From an uncultured Planktomarina sp. (GTDB taxonomy: Bacteria; Pseudomonadota; Alphaproteobacteria; Rhodobacterales; Rhodobacteraceae), in NCBI GenBank assembly GCA_905182535.1, contig CAJJBZ010000003.1, positions 186,001-250,000 on the forward strand: DNA of 64,000 nt, in the 5' to 3' direction. The notes below the pieces were generated by a model that was not told the DNA's origin, did not search any database, and saw only the letters and a program-made list of their open reading frames with translations. The position numbers and the translations under genes are program-made. Of this stretch, positions 47,628 through 56,914 are shown piece after piece; positions within the stretch are counted from its first letter, which is position 1; each line of letters begins with the position of its first letter.

Positions 47628-48629
47628 TTACAGCGCCACCAAGGCGTCCACCAAACGGCCTGCACCAATGCGGATTGGATCTACTGTTGGCAGGCCCATG
47701 CTCGCTTCAACTTGCTGCAAATAAGCGGTAGCTTCCACATCAGACATGTGCTGCGTATTCACCGAAATGCCTAAAACTTCGCAAGCAGGATTGCCAACCT
47801 GTGCCAAAGTCAGCGCCAAATCGCGAAGCTCTTCCAAAGAAGGCTGCTGATATTCCGGTAGGCCGCGCATGTGCGCGCGCGTCGGCTCATGGCCCAAGAT
47901 CAGAGCATCAGGCTGGCCCCCGTGCACCAGAGCCATGGTAACACCGGAATAGGAGACGTGAAACAGGCTGCCCTGCCCTTCGATATGATCCCAGTGATCT
48001 ACATCATTTTTAGGTGTCAAATATTCAACGGCACCAGCCATGAAATCAGCAATTACCGCGTCCAGTGGCACACCACCACCCGTGATTAAAATCCCAGTCT
48101 GCCCAGTGGCTCGAAATGTTGACTTCATCCCACGCTTGCGCATTTCGGCATCCATCGCCATGGCCGTGTACATTTTACCGACCGAGCAATCAGTGCCAAC
48201 GGTCAGGCAGCGTTTACCACTACGTTTTTTGCCATTGGCAATAGGGTATTGCACGTCAGGAACACGTACATCATGCAGCATGCAGCCATACTCTGCTGCG
48301 ACCTCGACTAGGTCCACCTCATCGCGCAGCAAATTATGCAGGCCAGAAGCCAAGTCATAGCCCATGATTAAAGCCTCTTTCAGCACGACTTTCCATGCTT
48401 CCGAAATAATCCCACCACGATTGGCAACACCAATGACCAGAGTTTTGGCACCCGCGGCTTTGGCCTCTGCCAGTGTCATGTCTTGAATGCCGAGGTCCGC
48501 GCCACAGCCAGCCATTCGAAACTGTGCAACGGCGTTCTCTGGGCGCCAATCTTTGATGCCAATGGCAACTTTAGCGCCAAGCTGATCCGGTGCATCGCCC
48601 AGAAATAAAAGGTACGGGGTTTTGATCAT
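47628..48629 (-). CDS. dgcN: D-glutamate N-acetyltransferase DgcN (DUF1611 family)
   Basis: 333 residues of the DUF1611 family. N-terminal Rossmann-like part (TPYLLFLGDAPDQLGAKVAIGI) and a P-loop-like domain with LTVGTDCSVGKMYTAM (~145) and FRATGQTGILITGGGVPLDAV; C-terminal NPACEVLGISVNTQ. The current family name is DgcN, which acetylates D-Glu ahead of DgcA. It lies 134 bases upstream of dgcA on the same strand. Together with dat this forms a short D-amino-acid catabolic unit. It diverges from malyl-CoA lyase. Confidence 0.87.
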   Translation of the reverse strand: MIKTPYLLFLGDAPDQLGAKVAIGIKDWRPENAVAQFRMAGCGADLGIQDMTLAEAKAAGAKTLVIGVANRGGIISEAWKVVLKEALIMGYDLASGLHNLLRDEVDLVEVAAEYGCMLHDVRVPDVQYPIANGKKRSGKRCLTVGTDCSVGKMYTAMAMDAEMRKRGMKSTFRATGQTGILITGGGVPLDAVIADFMAGAVEYLTPKNDVDHWDHIEGQGSLFHVSYSGVTMALVHGGQPDALILGHEPTRAHMRGLPEYQQPSLEELRDLALTLAQVGNPACEVLGISVNTQHMSDVEATAYLQQVEASMGLPTVDPIRIGAGRLVDALVAL

Positions 48630-48860
48630 GGCAATCTCCTAACGCTGTTGTGCGGAGGATACGCCGAAAATTGCGCAATATTACCCATTATTAGGCGCGT
48701 TATAATATATATCTGACCGAATATATCAATTATTAAATTTTTATTCGAATATAATCCCATAATATGATAGGAGGCTTTCAAAGCCACTCGAGTTTGCACC
48801 CTGAGTCGCAAAATTATCATCTTAAGCTTTAACAATCCGAATGACCTTGCGGCCAGCCAC

Positions 48861-48895
48861 GCAAGATAATATTGCAAAGGCAGTTTATCTTGCAA
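48861..48895 (+). promoter_or_regulatory. Inverted repeat with paired TTGCAA boxes ahead of malyl-CoA lyase
   Basis: GCAAGATAA (48861-48869) and TTATCTTGC (48885-48893) are exact inverted copies, and TTGCAA occurs at 48872-48877 and 48890-48895, 18 bases apart. The region ends 21 bases before the start codon. The spacing suits an operator; the short-chain acyl-CoA regulators RamB/PccR recognise TTTGCAAA-like sites, so such a regulator is a reasonable but unproven guess. Confidence 0.5.
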
Positions 48896-48916
48896 TTTCG
48901 TTACCCGAGGTATCAT

Positions 48917-49876
48917 ATGTCATTTCGCTTGCAGCCCAGCCCCGTCTCTCGTCCGAACCGCTGCCAATTGTTCGGACCAGGCTCCCGGGTGGCGCTTTTT
49001 GAGAAAATGGCGTCCAGTGCTGCGGATGTCATGAACCTGGACCTGGAAGACAGTGTTGCTCCCTCCGACAAAGATACCGCCCGCGAGAATGTCATCCAAG
49101 CCACCCATGATGTGGATTGGGGCACCAAAACACTATCTGTGCGGATCAACGGTCTCGACACACCATATTGGTATCGCGACGTTGTCGATCTTTTGGAGCG
49201 TGCCAGCAACAGGCTCGACCAGATCATGATTCCAAAAGTCAGCTGCGCGGCCGATGTCTATGCGGTGGATGCTTTGGTCACCGCCATTGAGACCGCAAAG
49301 GGCCGCACCAAGCCGATCAACTTTGAGGTGATCATCGAAAGTGCGGCAGGCATCACGCATGTCGAGGAGATTGCTGCCAGCTCACCGCGCTTGGTGGCCA
49401 TGTCCCTTGGTGCGGCAGACTTTGCCGCCAGCATGGGCATGCAAACCACCGGCATTGGTGGAACTCAAGACAACTATTATATGCTACAAGGCGAAACAAA
49501 ACATTGGTCTGATCCTTGGCATTGGGCGCAAGCCACCATCGTTGCAGCCTGCCGCACCCATGGGGTTTTGCCCGTCGATGGTCCCTTTGGAGATTTCAGC
49601 GATGACGCAGGCTTTCGCGCACAAGCCCGGCGCTCAGCCATATTGGGCATGGTCGGAAAATGGGCGATACATCCCAAACAAATCGCCCTGTCCAACGAGG
49701 TTTTTACTCCATCCAAGGCAGCCTTTGCTGAAGCCAGTGAAATCCTTGAAGCGATGAAACTGGCCAAGGCAAATGGTGAAGGTGCGACCGTGTACAAAGG
49801 TAGGCTGGTGGATATAGCTTCAATTAAGCAAGCTGAAGTCATTGTTAGACAATTTGAAATGATAAACGATACCTAA
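48917..49876 (+). CDS. mcl1: L-malyl-CoA/beta-methylmalyl-CoA lyase
   Basis: 319 residues of the HpcH/HpaI CitE-like family. Seen: RCQLFGPGSRVALFEKMASSAADVMNLDLEDSVAP at the N-terminus with the metal-binding Asp/Glu, LDQIMIPKVS, FEVIIESAAGI, MSLGAADFAASMGM and KWAIHPKQIALSNEVF near the end. It cleaves malyl-CoA to acetyl-CoA and glyoxylate and methylmalyl-CoA to propionyl-CoA and glyoxylate in the ethylmalonyl-CoA pathway of this order. ATG 48917 follows CGAGG. A citrate-lyase beta homologue of other function is possible but less likely given the length and motifs. Confidence 0.9.
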   Translation: MSFRLQPSPVSRPNRCQLFGPGSRVALFEKMASSAADVMNLDLEDSVAPSDKDTARENVIQATHDVDWGTKTLSVRINGLDTPYWYRDVVDLLERASNRLDQIMIPKVSCAADVYAVDALVTAIETAKGRTKPINFEVIIESAAGITHVEEIAASSPRLVAMSLGAADFAASMGMQTTGIGGTQDNYYMLQGETKHWSDPWHWAQATIVAACRTHGVLPVDGPFGDFSDDAGFRAQARRSAILGMVGKWAIHPKQIALSNEVFTPSKAAFAEASEILEAMKLAKANGEGATVYKGRLVDIASIKQAEVIVRQFEMINDT

Positions 49877-49978
49877 AAATAACTTAACCTAGGTTTAAAT
49901 TATCGATCCACACCAGTTCTGTTGCACTTTGAGTAAGCTACGGTCATATAGATTAAAAGACATTATTTGAGGCCTCTC

Positions 49979-50942
49979 ATGACTAACTATCTTGAATTCG
50001 AACGTCCCTTAGCAGAAATTGAAGGCAAGGCAGAAGAGCTACGCGCAATGGGACGCGACAACGAGGATATGGATGTTGAGGCCGAGGCCAAAGCCCTTGA
50101 CCAGAAAGCCAGTGATATGTTGGGTGAGCTTTACGGCAAGCTGACGCCATGGCGAAAATGCCAAGTGGCCCGCCACGCAGATAGGCCACACTGCAAAGAT
50201 TATATTCAAGAACTTTTTCAGGAATATACCCCACTGGCCGGTGATCGAAATTTTGCTGATGACCATTCTATCATGGGTGGCTTGGCGCGTCTGCGGGACA
50301 GGCCTGTGATGGTCATTGGCCATGAAAAAGGGCCATGACACCAAAACTCGCATCGCCCGCAACTTCGGCATGGCGCGCCCTGAGGGGTATCGCAAAGCCA
50401 TCCGATTGATGGATCTGGCCAACCGTTTTGGCTTGCCTGTAATCTCACTAGTGGACACTCCCGGTGCCTACCCTGGAAAAGGTGCAGAGGAACGTGGGCA
50501 GTCCGAAGCCATCGCACGCTCAACAGAGAAATGCTTGCAACTCAAAGTGCCATTGATTTCCGTGATCATCGGCGAGGGTGGCTCTGGCGGCGCGGTGGCG
50601 TTTGCCACAGCCAATCGCTTAATCATGCTAGAGCATTCAATCTATTCAGTGATCAGCCCGGAAGGCTGTGCTTCAATCCTTTGGAAAGATGCAGAGAAAA
50701 TGCGCGAAGCAGCAGAAGCCTTGCGTCTGACGGCGCAGGACCTGAAAAACCTAGGCATCTGCGACCAAATCATCTCAGAACCCAAAGGCGGCGCGCATCG
50801 CGATCGCAAAGCCACCATGAAAGCCGTAGGCGCAATATTGGGTAAGTCGCTTGATGAATTGGATAAGAGAAGTCCCGATGGTTTGATGAAAGACCGTCGG
50901 CAAAAATTCCTCGATATGGGGACCAAAGGCTTGGCCAGCTAA
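49979..50942 (+). CDS. accA: Acetyl-CoA carboxylase carboxyltransferase subunit alpha, frame broken
   Basis: Transfers carboxyl from biotin to acetyl-CoA with AccD at the start of fatty acid synthesis. The first frame gives [19 protein letters not shown] to [10 protein letters not shown]; the second continues [32 protein letters not shown] and the C-terminal [10 protein letters not shown]. Shortening the GGG at 50330-50332 by one base restores GHEKGHDTK. The joined length, ~320, is normal. As the gene is normally indispensable, an assembly error is the best explanation. ATG follows GAGG. Confidence 0.93.
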
Positions 50943-51083
50943 TCCAAGCTCACCATAAGATTTTTCTGCCCGCGCCTGCCAGGTTCAACGATTTGCGGCA
51001 CTTTCAATCCGTGCCTCTTTTCTAAAATCTACTGTTTGCGCACGCAAAATACCGCCCATGCTGCGCAATATTAAACTCCAGCC

Positions 51084-51812
51084 CTATTCGTAAAATCCAA
51101 CCTCAGCCATCAATTCGCGCGAACGCACCTCAACCGCTTGCTCCATCAGCTCCATAAACTCTGCCACAGGCTTGCCCTTGGGAATCGGGGCCATAAACTC
51201 GACAGTGGCAGTCCCAGCCTTACGCAGAACACTACGTTTTGGCCAGAAGATGCCAGTGTTCAAGGCCACAGGAACGCAATCTTGCTGCAATTCGCGGTAC
51301 AACACGCCGGACCCCATTTTATAAATTCTCTTCGCGCCCGGTGCCACGCGTGTGCCCTGTGGGTAGATCACCAATTGCCCAGGCGCCACACGCCCAGAGG
51401 CCACATCTGCAACCATCTTGCGGATCGCAGCCGCCCCTTTGCCCCGATTGACCGGCACACAGCCCAACCGATAGGCGTATTGCCCCACAATAGGGGTGAA
51501 TAACAATTGCCGCTTCATAATGAATTTCGAGCGTGGAAGGCAGTTAAATATTACAATAATATCAAAAAAAGATTGATGTTTTGCGGCAATCAAAACCTCA
51601 CCATGCGGAATATTTCCACGTACATTAACTTTAAGCCCAATTATCCAGCGAGCGCTCCAGACAACCCACCAGCAATAGACATGCGCCGCCATAGAAGCGC
51701 CTTTTTGACTGATAAGCATTGGGATCAAGAAAATGATCGCAACAACCAGCATTGCCACATACATTTGCATATTAAACAGCAAAGAGCGGATCCATTGCAG
51801 CGCGTATTTCAT
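51084..51812 (-). CDS. plsC: 1-acyl-sn-glycerol-3-phosphate acyltransferase
   Basis: 242 residues of the PlsC family: hydrophobic N-terminus (MYVAMLVVAIIFLIPML), catalytic AAKHQSFFDI (HxxxxD, ~78), GCVPVNRGKGAAAIRKMV (~115) and VIYPQGTRVAPGA (~155), the glycerol-phosphate-binding block. It makes phosphatidic acid at the inner membrane. It ends ~140 bases from accA in convergent orientation. Confidence 0.92.
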   Translation of the reverse strand: MKYALQWIRSLLFNMQMYVAMLVVAIIFLIPMLISQKGASMAAHVYCWWVVWSARWIIGLKVNVRGNIPHGEVLIAAKHQSFFDIIVIFNCLPRSKFIMKRQLLFTPIVGQYAYRLGCVPVNRGKGAAAIRKMVADVASGRVAPGQLVIYPQGTRVAPGAKRIYKMGSGVLYRELQQDCVPVALNTGIFWPKRSVLRKAGTATVEFMAPIPKGKPVAEFMELMEQAVEVRSRELMAEVGFYE

Positions 51813-52061
51813 CGTGCGTCCTCACAGGCTTTACGCGGGGAGTATCCCAAAGTTCGAGCAATATCGTGTTTCACTATAGAGCCAATACTATGCCAAAACT
51901 AGCTTGAACCTTCAGATTACATTAAGTTGCTAGCAAGCAATTTCACTAATCAACTGAGAACCCAGAATTGCCTAAAAATCTTGGTACTTTCAGAGCTTTC
52001 GTTATGCCGCTATATTGCTGATAATTTGTGGACTAATAGAAATAAAAGATTCGAGGCGGCT

Positions 52062-52636
52062 GTGCGATTACTGTGCCCCAAATGTTATGAAGAATATGAG
52101 GTAACCGATGACGTCATCCCGGGTGAAGGGCGTGATGTTCAATGTTCTGTCTGTGATGAGACTTGGTTTGTAGAGGGCGAACCCGCTCCGCTTGCGCGCC
52201 GCGCCATTGATCCAGGTGTATTTAGTATCCTGCAACAAGAGGTGCAGCGCGAGATGGCGGCGCGACAGGCAGACGCCCAAACAGCCATAAAACCTGCGCC
52301 AGCCCCTGCGCCAAAACCAAAGCTAAAACCTAAGGCGCAGTCAGCAGAACCGTTGCGAGCTAAGCCAGAGACACAACATAAGAAGCACCACTAACCACAC
52401 CCTCAAAGCCCGAGGATGACGTGCCGCCGCTCGACAATCGGCAACGTGGTATTCTAGCAGCTTTAATCTTGCTTAGCGCACTTGCGTCCCTGTATGTCTT
52501 TGCTCCAAAACTGACAGAGACTTTCCCCATCTACACCGATTGGGTTAATTCTTATGTTTTTTGGGTGGATGATATGCGGCAGTGGCTCAAGAATATCGTG
52601 CGCGTCGTGCTAGAGTACAGGCAGAGCTTTGTATAA
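52062..52636 (+). CDS. MJ0042-type zinc-ribbon membrane protein, frame broken
   Basis: After joining, ~190 residues: an N-terminal zinc ribbon (CPKCYEEYEV, then CSVCDETWFVEGEP), a Lys/Pro/Ala linker, and near the C-terminus a single membrane segment (GILAALILLSALASLYVF) with a short tail. The break is at 52375-52400, where the first frame stops after QHKKHH and another picks up with PLTTPSKPEDDVPP; one base seems to be missing. GTG 52062 behind GAGG starts the ribbon. Function unknown; the same architecture is common in this order. Confidence 0.78.
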
Positions 52637-52644
52637 ACTTAACC

Positions 52645-55107
52645 TTAAAACCGATCCAGCAATCTTTGAAGATACCCGCGTTCTTCTTCCGAGCGGTCAA
52701 GCGCGCCTGAGCGGCGGCGAATCTCGTCCATCAACTCTTGCGAGCGCAATCGAAGCTCCTCTTGCGGTACCATCCGCTCACCAGCGCCCAGTTGCCCGTT
52801 GTTGCCAGCATCACGGCCCAGTGGATCTCGAGTAGTAAGGTCTTGAGATTCACCTTCCGATATTCGGTCATTTAGCGCTGCCCCTTGCCCTTGGGGCTGT
52901 TGCTCGGCCAATGTCTCACTCAGGCTACGCATGCCGTCGCGCAGGGCATCAATTGCCTCAGACTGATTGTCTAATGCGCCCGGCAGGTTTCCAGTTTCGA
53001 GGTCTTCCGCTGCGCGCTCCATGGCCCGGCCCGCTTCATCCAAGGAGCGGCGTGCCTCTTGTCCCGGCTCAGTTCCAGCCCCGGGCAGCTTTCTCCTCTG
53101 GCGATCTAGATTCCGCTGCAATTTTTTTTGTGGCTCAGCTAAGGACCCATCATCCTCTGGAGACACCGCCCCCTCGCCCACGCCACCATCTTGACCTTGG
53201 CCAGAGTTTTGCAATTCACGGAAGGTTTGATCTGATAGCCCCTGCTGTTGGCGCAGGCTATCGGCCAAATCTTCCATCTGTTGCTGGCCGCCATCTTGGC
53301 CTTCCTGGCCCTCACCACCGGATTGACCCTGTGAGGTTTGCAGATTTTGCATCAGACGGTTGATCTCTTCCAGCAACTCCTGAGCCTCTGCCATACGGCC
53401 CTCTTCCATCAATTGCTGCAAGCGATCCATCATCTCTTGTAGCTGATCTTCCGATACGGTGCTGTCATCGGGATCAGGCAGCCGCTCAGGCTGTTCTTCC
53501 GGCGGGTTACGCTCCGCAAACTCTTTGAAATATTCCCGCTGCGCTTGGCGTAACTCCTCCATCAGGCGAGTAATTTCTTCGCGCGTGGCGCCATTCTTGA
53601 TTGCTTCTGCAAGCTTGTCTTGCGCCCGCGCCAGCTTTTCAGCCACCTGATCAAGGTCACCATCTTCTACTTCCAAAGCTAGCAGCCAGAGCAGCTCAGC
53701 CAAAGGCTCAAGGTCTTCTCTGGTTTTGCCCTCTTCAAGTTGACTAATGATTTTTGTCAGAGCAAGCCCGTCTTCGAAGTCACGAAATACCTGCTCAGGC
53801 TGTTGCGATATGGCCCGCAAGATCTGCGCCACCCGTTGGCGATTGCTATAAGACCACAGAAGATCTCGACGTTGTTCCGTTAGAGCTTTCGCCAAAGGAT
53901 CAAAAAAGCGGCGCGCGGGCAGCTCAATTTCAAGCGAGGCAGATAGGCCGGTTTGCCCACGGAGATCTTCAACCTCCAGCACAAACGACACCGGCAAATG
54001 CGCCCAAACATGTTTGGACAAATTTTCAATCAAAATTTCAGTGAAATTCGAACGGTCGCCAGAGATTGTCAACGGCAATGACAGTTCAATATCCGGCTGT
54101 GACGCGGGAGCCGCCGCCAAGCCATGCCGCCGATCAACCTCTGCTAAGTTGAGCCGTATCCAAACCCGACCAGAGGTCACGCCAAAATCGTCACTAGCAG
54201 CAAATGTAAGGTCAAACGTCCCACCACTCTCACGCTCAATCTCGCCCACCACCTCAACCTCCGGAGGCAGATCAGCAATCACGTCCAAGTCCCAACGTGC
54301 CTCATCCGGGCCCAGAATAGCCAAGCCACCAGATTGCGTTACCAAAAACTTCTGATTTTGATCCGCCGCACTGGGAGGGTTTTCAACGCGCCCAGAGACG
54401 GCTTCATCCACGATGTGTTTACTATCACCGCTGTACAGGCGGATCATGATTAGGCTATCTTGAGGAACACTTAACCTTTGGCCGATGACGTCATTGAGAT
54501 AAAGGGTGGGGCGATTGGCATAGGCGGGCGGTTGCATCCAGACTTCCCAGCTCGGCCCTAGCATCACCACGCCCTCAGACGCGCGCGGTGCGCCACTCAA
54601 TGCATAGGAGGTACCAAACATCACCCCAATAACGAAGATTAACAGCGCCATATACCGCAGCGAGTAAGGATCTTGTGGCGCGACTTGAACATCTGGCCCT
54701 ACGGCTTTAGCCGCTGCAGCCTTATGATGCATAAGCACCAAATGCGCATCCCAAAGCGCAGCCGACTCTGGATCATCGCGGCCAATGACCTGAACATCTT
54801 GGAGTGCCGCGAGCGGGCGCCCAGGCAAGCTTTGGTCCAAGCGCGCTCGGGCCTGCCCAAGGCTTGGCCAAGAAAACTGCGTCCAAATATGCCACAAGCA
54901 CCACAAGCCAAGGCACGCGGCAGCACTGAAACTCAGCCAAATTTCCTCTATCGACCACAGATCCGGCGCACCCAACAACAGCGTTCCCATGATACATAAA
55001 ATCAGTGAAAAGAGCGGCCAACACGCCTGCGCAACACGCTCAACCCAAAGGCCTACGTAAGTCAGCCCAATGGCAAACTTTGTGCTGCGCGGTAGTGGTG
55101 TGGCCAT
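52645..55107 (-). CDS. TIGR02302 family protein (large membrane protein, DUF4175)
   Basis: 820 residues, unbroken. Three hydrophobic segments lie within the first ~170 residues (two around 30-75, one near 150 in ALLIFVIGVMFGTSYALSG), then a beta-rich periplasmic part, then long helical segments rich in Glu, Gln and Arg from ~430, and a low-complexity Gln/Gly-rich stretch near 600-640. The family occurs mainly in alphaproteobacteria and has no firm function known to me. It follows lysA at 27 bases on the same strand and meets the zinc-ribbon gene tail to tail. Confidence 0.9.
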   Translation of the reverse strand: MATPLPRSTKFAIGLTYVGLWVERVAQACWPLFSLILCIMGTLLLGAPDLWSIEEIWLSFSAAACLGLWCLWHIWTQFSWPSLGQARARLDQSLPGRPLAALQDVQVIGRDDPESAALWDAHLVLMHHKAAAAKAVGPDVQVAPQDPYSLRYMALLIFVIGVMFGTSYALSGAPRASEGVVMLGPSWEVWMQPPAYANRPTLYLNDVIGQRLSVPQDSLIMIRLYSGDSKHIVDEAVSGRVENPPSAADQNQKFLVTQSGGLAILGPDEARWDLDVIADLPPEVEVVGEIERESGGTFDLTFAASDDFGVTSGRVWIRLNLAEVDRRHGLAAAPASQPDIELSLPLTISGDRSNFTEILIENLSKHVWAHLPVSFVLEVEDLRGQTGLSASLEIELPARRFFDPLAKALTEQRRDLLWSYSNRQRVAQILRAISQQPEQVFRDFEDGLALTKIISQLEEGKTREDLEPLAELLWLLALEVEDGDLDQVAEKLARAQDKLAEAIKNGATREEITRLMEELRQAQREYFKEFAERNPPEEQPERLPDPDDSTVSEDQLQEMMDRLQQLMEEGRMAEAQELLEEINRLMQNLQTSQGQSGGEGQEGQDGGQQQMEDLADSLRQQQGLSDQTFRELQNSGQGQDGGVGEGAVSPEDDGSLAEPQKKLQRNLDRQRRKLPGAGTEPGQEARRSLDEAGRAMERAAEDLETGNLPGALDNQSEAIDALRDGMRSLSETLAEQQPQGQGAALNDRISEGESQDLTTRDPLGRDAGNNGQLGAGERMVPQEELRLRSQELMDEIRRRSGALDRSEEERGYLQRLLDRF

Positions 55108-55134
55108 AAAAGCCTCCGTGACGTGGCGTGATTA

Positions 55135-56400
55135 TTACCACTCAGGAATTGTATCTCGATTAATGATGTCTTCCAAGCTTGGCCGTGCGCGGATAACCGC
55201 AAATTTATCACCCTGGACCATCACCTCAGGCACCAAGGGGCGTGAATTATATTCACTTGCCATGACCGCGCCGTAAGCCCCGGCGCTACGAAATGCAATC
55301 AGGTCCCCAGCTTTCATGTGCGGCAATTCCCGGCCCTTGGCAAAGGTATCCCCACTTTCACACACGGGTCCCACAACATCATAAGGCTGGTAGGCGGCTC
55401 CAGCCTCAGGCTCCACGATTGGCACAATTTCATGATGCGCGCCATACAACGCTGGTCGGATCAAATCATTCATCGCCCCATCGACAATCAAAAATTCGCG
55501 ATCTTCGCCCTCTTTCACATAGATCACTTCACTGACCATAACGCCGGCATTGCCCGCGATAAACCGCCCAGGCTCAATTTCGACTTCGCAGCCAAGATGA
55601 CCGACTTTTTCACGAACCAATGCGCCATAATCTTCTGGTGTGGGCGGATGTCCATTACTATTCTCATAAGGAATTCCCAGCCCACCCCCAAGGTCCAAGC
55701 GCATAATCTCATGTCCATCGGCGCGCAGAATCTCGGTTAGCTCTGCCACTTTGTCATAGGCCAGGCTGTAGGGCTCTAGCTCGGTCAGCTGCGAGCCAAT
55801 ATGCACATCGATACCTATAATTTTAAGTCCCGGCAGAGTGGCAGCCATCGCATAGACCTCCCGCGCCCGCGAAATGGGAATGCCAAATTTATCTTCTTTT
55901 TTACCAGTCGAGATTTTCGCATGCGTTTTAGCATCAACATCAGGGTTAATACGAATTGTAATGGGTGCCACTTGGCCCAGAGAGACCGCCACCTCAGACA
56001 GCACACGCATTTCTGGTTCGCTTTCAACATTAAACTGACGAATGCCATGACTTAGGACCAATTCCATTTCAGCACGAGTTTTGCCAACGCCGGAAAACAC
56101 AATCCGCTCTCCGGTAATGCCAGCGGCGCGCGCACGGGCATATTCACCAGCCGACACCACATCCATACCCGCACCAGCATCTCCCAAAAGCTTCAGAATG
56201 GCTTGATTAGAAGCGGCTTTCATCGCGTAGCAAATCAAATGATCCATACCCTGCAGGGCGTCATCAAACAGCTTGAAATGCCGCAGCAATGTGGCCGAGG
56301 AATAAAGGTAGAAGGGAGTTCCAACGGATTTCGCAATCTGCGAAATAGCAACATCTTCGGCGTACAAAGCGCCATCACGATATAAAAAATGATCCATCAT
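55135..56400 (-). CDS. lysA: Diaminopimelate decarboxylase
   Basis: 421 residues, PLP enzyme giving L-lysine from meso-diaminopimelate. Seen: the PLP-lysine segment ICYAMKAASNQAIL (~57), GAGMDVVSAGEY (~78), IDVHIGSQLTELEPY (~198), LDLGGGLGIPY (~235) and EPGRFIAGNAGV (~278), and the C-terminal CESGDTFAKGRELP. Two ATG codons in a row begin the frame (56400 and 56397). Part of an argH-small lipoprotein-DUF2834-lysA-TIGR02302 run. Confidence 0.96.
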   Translation of the reverse strand: MMDHFLYRDGALYAEDVAISQIAKSVGTPFYLYSSATLLRHFKLFDDALQGMDHLICYAMKAASNQAILKLLGDAGAGMDVVSAGEYARARAAGITGERIVFSGVGKTRAEMELVLSHGIRQFNVESEPEMRVLSEVAVSLGQVAPITIRINPDVDAKTHAKISTGKKEDKFGIPISRAREVYAMAATLPGLKIIGIDVHIGSQLTELEPYSLAYDKVAELTEILRADGHEIMRLDLGGGLGIPYENSNGHPPTPEDYGALVREKVGHLGCEVEIEPGRFIAGNAGVMVSEVIYVKEGEDREFLIVDGAMNDLIRPALYGAHHEIVPIVEPEAGAAYQPYDVVGPVCESGDTFAKGRELPHMKAGDLIAFRSAGAYGAVMASEYNSRPLVPEVMVQGDKFAVIRARPSLEDIINRDTIPEW

Positions 56401-56471
56401 ACATGCCTTATTGGGTCTGACTTGCGCATATCACGCTATAAAATTCAAACAACACCTTTGCCACATTATTC

Positions 56472-56789
56472 TCACACAGCTTGAGTTTTGGGTTGGCTTC
56501 GCAGGTAGAGATACAGCGGCAAGCCGCAGCTCACCCCAATCCCAAAGGTGGCCAAGACTGCAAGTAAACGCCCATACCTTTGAGTTTGGAACACCTCATA
56601 GAGGATCCAAACGGTAAGAGCGGTGGCCGCAATGGTGAGATCCCAGACCAAGCCGCTACTGGCGGCATTAGCATGCCATGCCTCAACCATAAGCCCAAGA
56701 TTAAAGCCTTCTGCCTGAAACCAGATAATAAAATAATACATAGGGTGTGCAGCCCCCCAAATAGCTAAGGCCAGATAGATCATCCGCAT
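56472..56789 (-). CDS. DUF2834 family membrane protein
   Basis: About 105 residues, mostly hydrophobic, with three likely membrane segments (IYLALAIWGAAHPMYYFI, LTIAATALTVWILYEVF, LLAVLATFGIGVSCGLPLYLYL). The pattern RMIYLALAIWGAAHP and SCGLPLYLYLR fits DUF2834, function unknown. ATG 56789 is preceded by GGAGAG. It lies between the small lipoprotein and lysA and is probably co-transcribed. Confidence 0.75.
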   Translation of the reverse strand: MRMIYLALAIWGAAHPMYYFIIWFQAEGFNLGLMVEAWHANAASSGLVWDLTIAATALTVWILYEVFQTQRYGRLLAVLATFGIGVSCGLPLYLYLRSQPKTQAV

Positions 56790-56800
56790 GTTTGCTCTCC

Positions 56801-56914
56801 TCAATTACTAGCCAACCCAACGCGCATATCTAGCAAAGACAAAGGCTGTTCCGGCTCACCATCAGCGCCACAGGCGCAAAGTACTATAAAGGCTAAACAA
56901 ATAATATATTTCAT
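56801..56914 (-). CDS. 37-residue lipoprotein overlapping argH (LptM-like candidate)
   Basis: A short frame that starts with the ATGA shared with the argH stop (56911-56914). It has a lipoprotein signal ([17 protein letters not shown]), with Leu-Cys-Ala-Cys giving a lipobox just before a Cys followed by Gly-Ala-Asp-Gly-Glu-Pro, then a short mature tail. LptM, which helps the LPS translocon mature, is a tiny lipoprotein with a CG-x-x-G-P-like start encoded beside lysA in enterobacteria; here the gene lies between argH and lysA. The identity as LptM is inference; the gene itself is well supported by overlap, signal and position. Confidence 0.7.
   Translation of the reverse strand: MKYIICLAFIVLCACGADGEPEQPLSLLDMRVGLASN

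Noticed and set aside
52911-53363. A 150-codon open frame opposite the TIGR02302 gene
   Set aside because: Mirror of the low-complexity Gln/Gly/Glu stretch; rich in Pro, Arg and Ala with no start signal.
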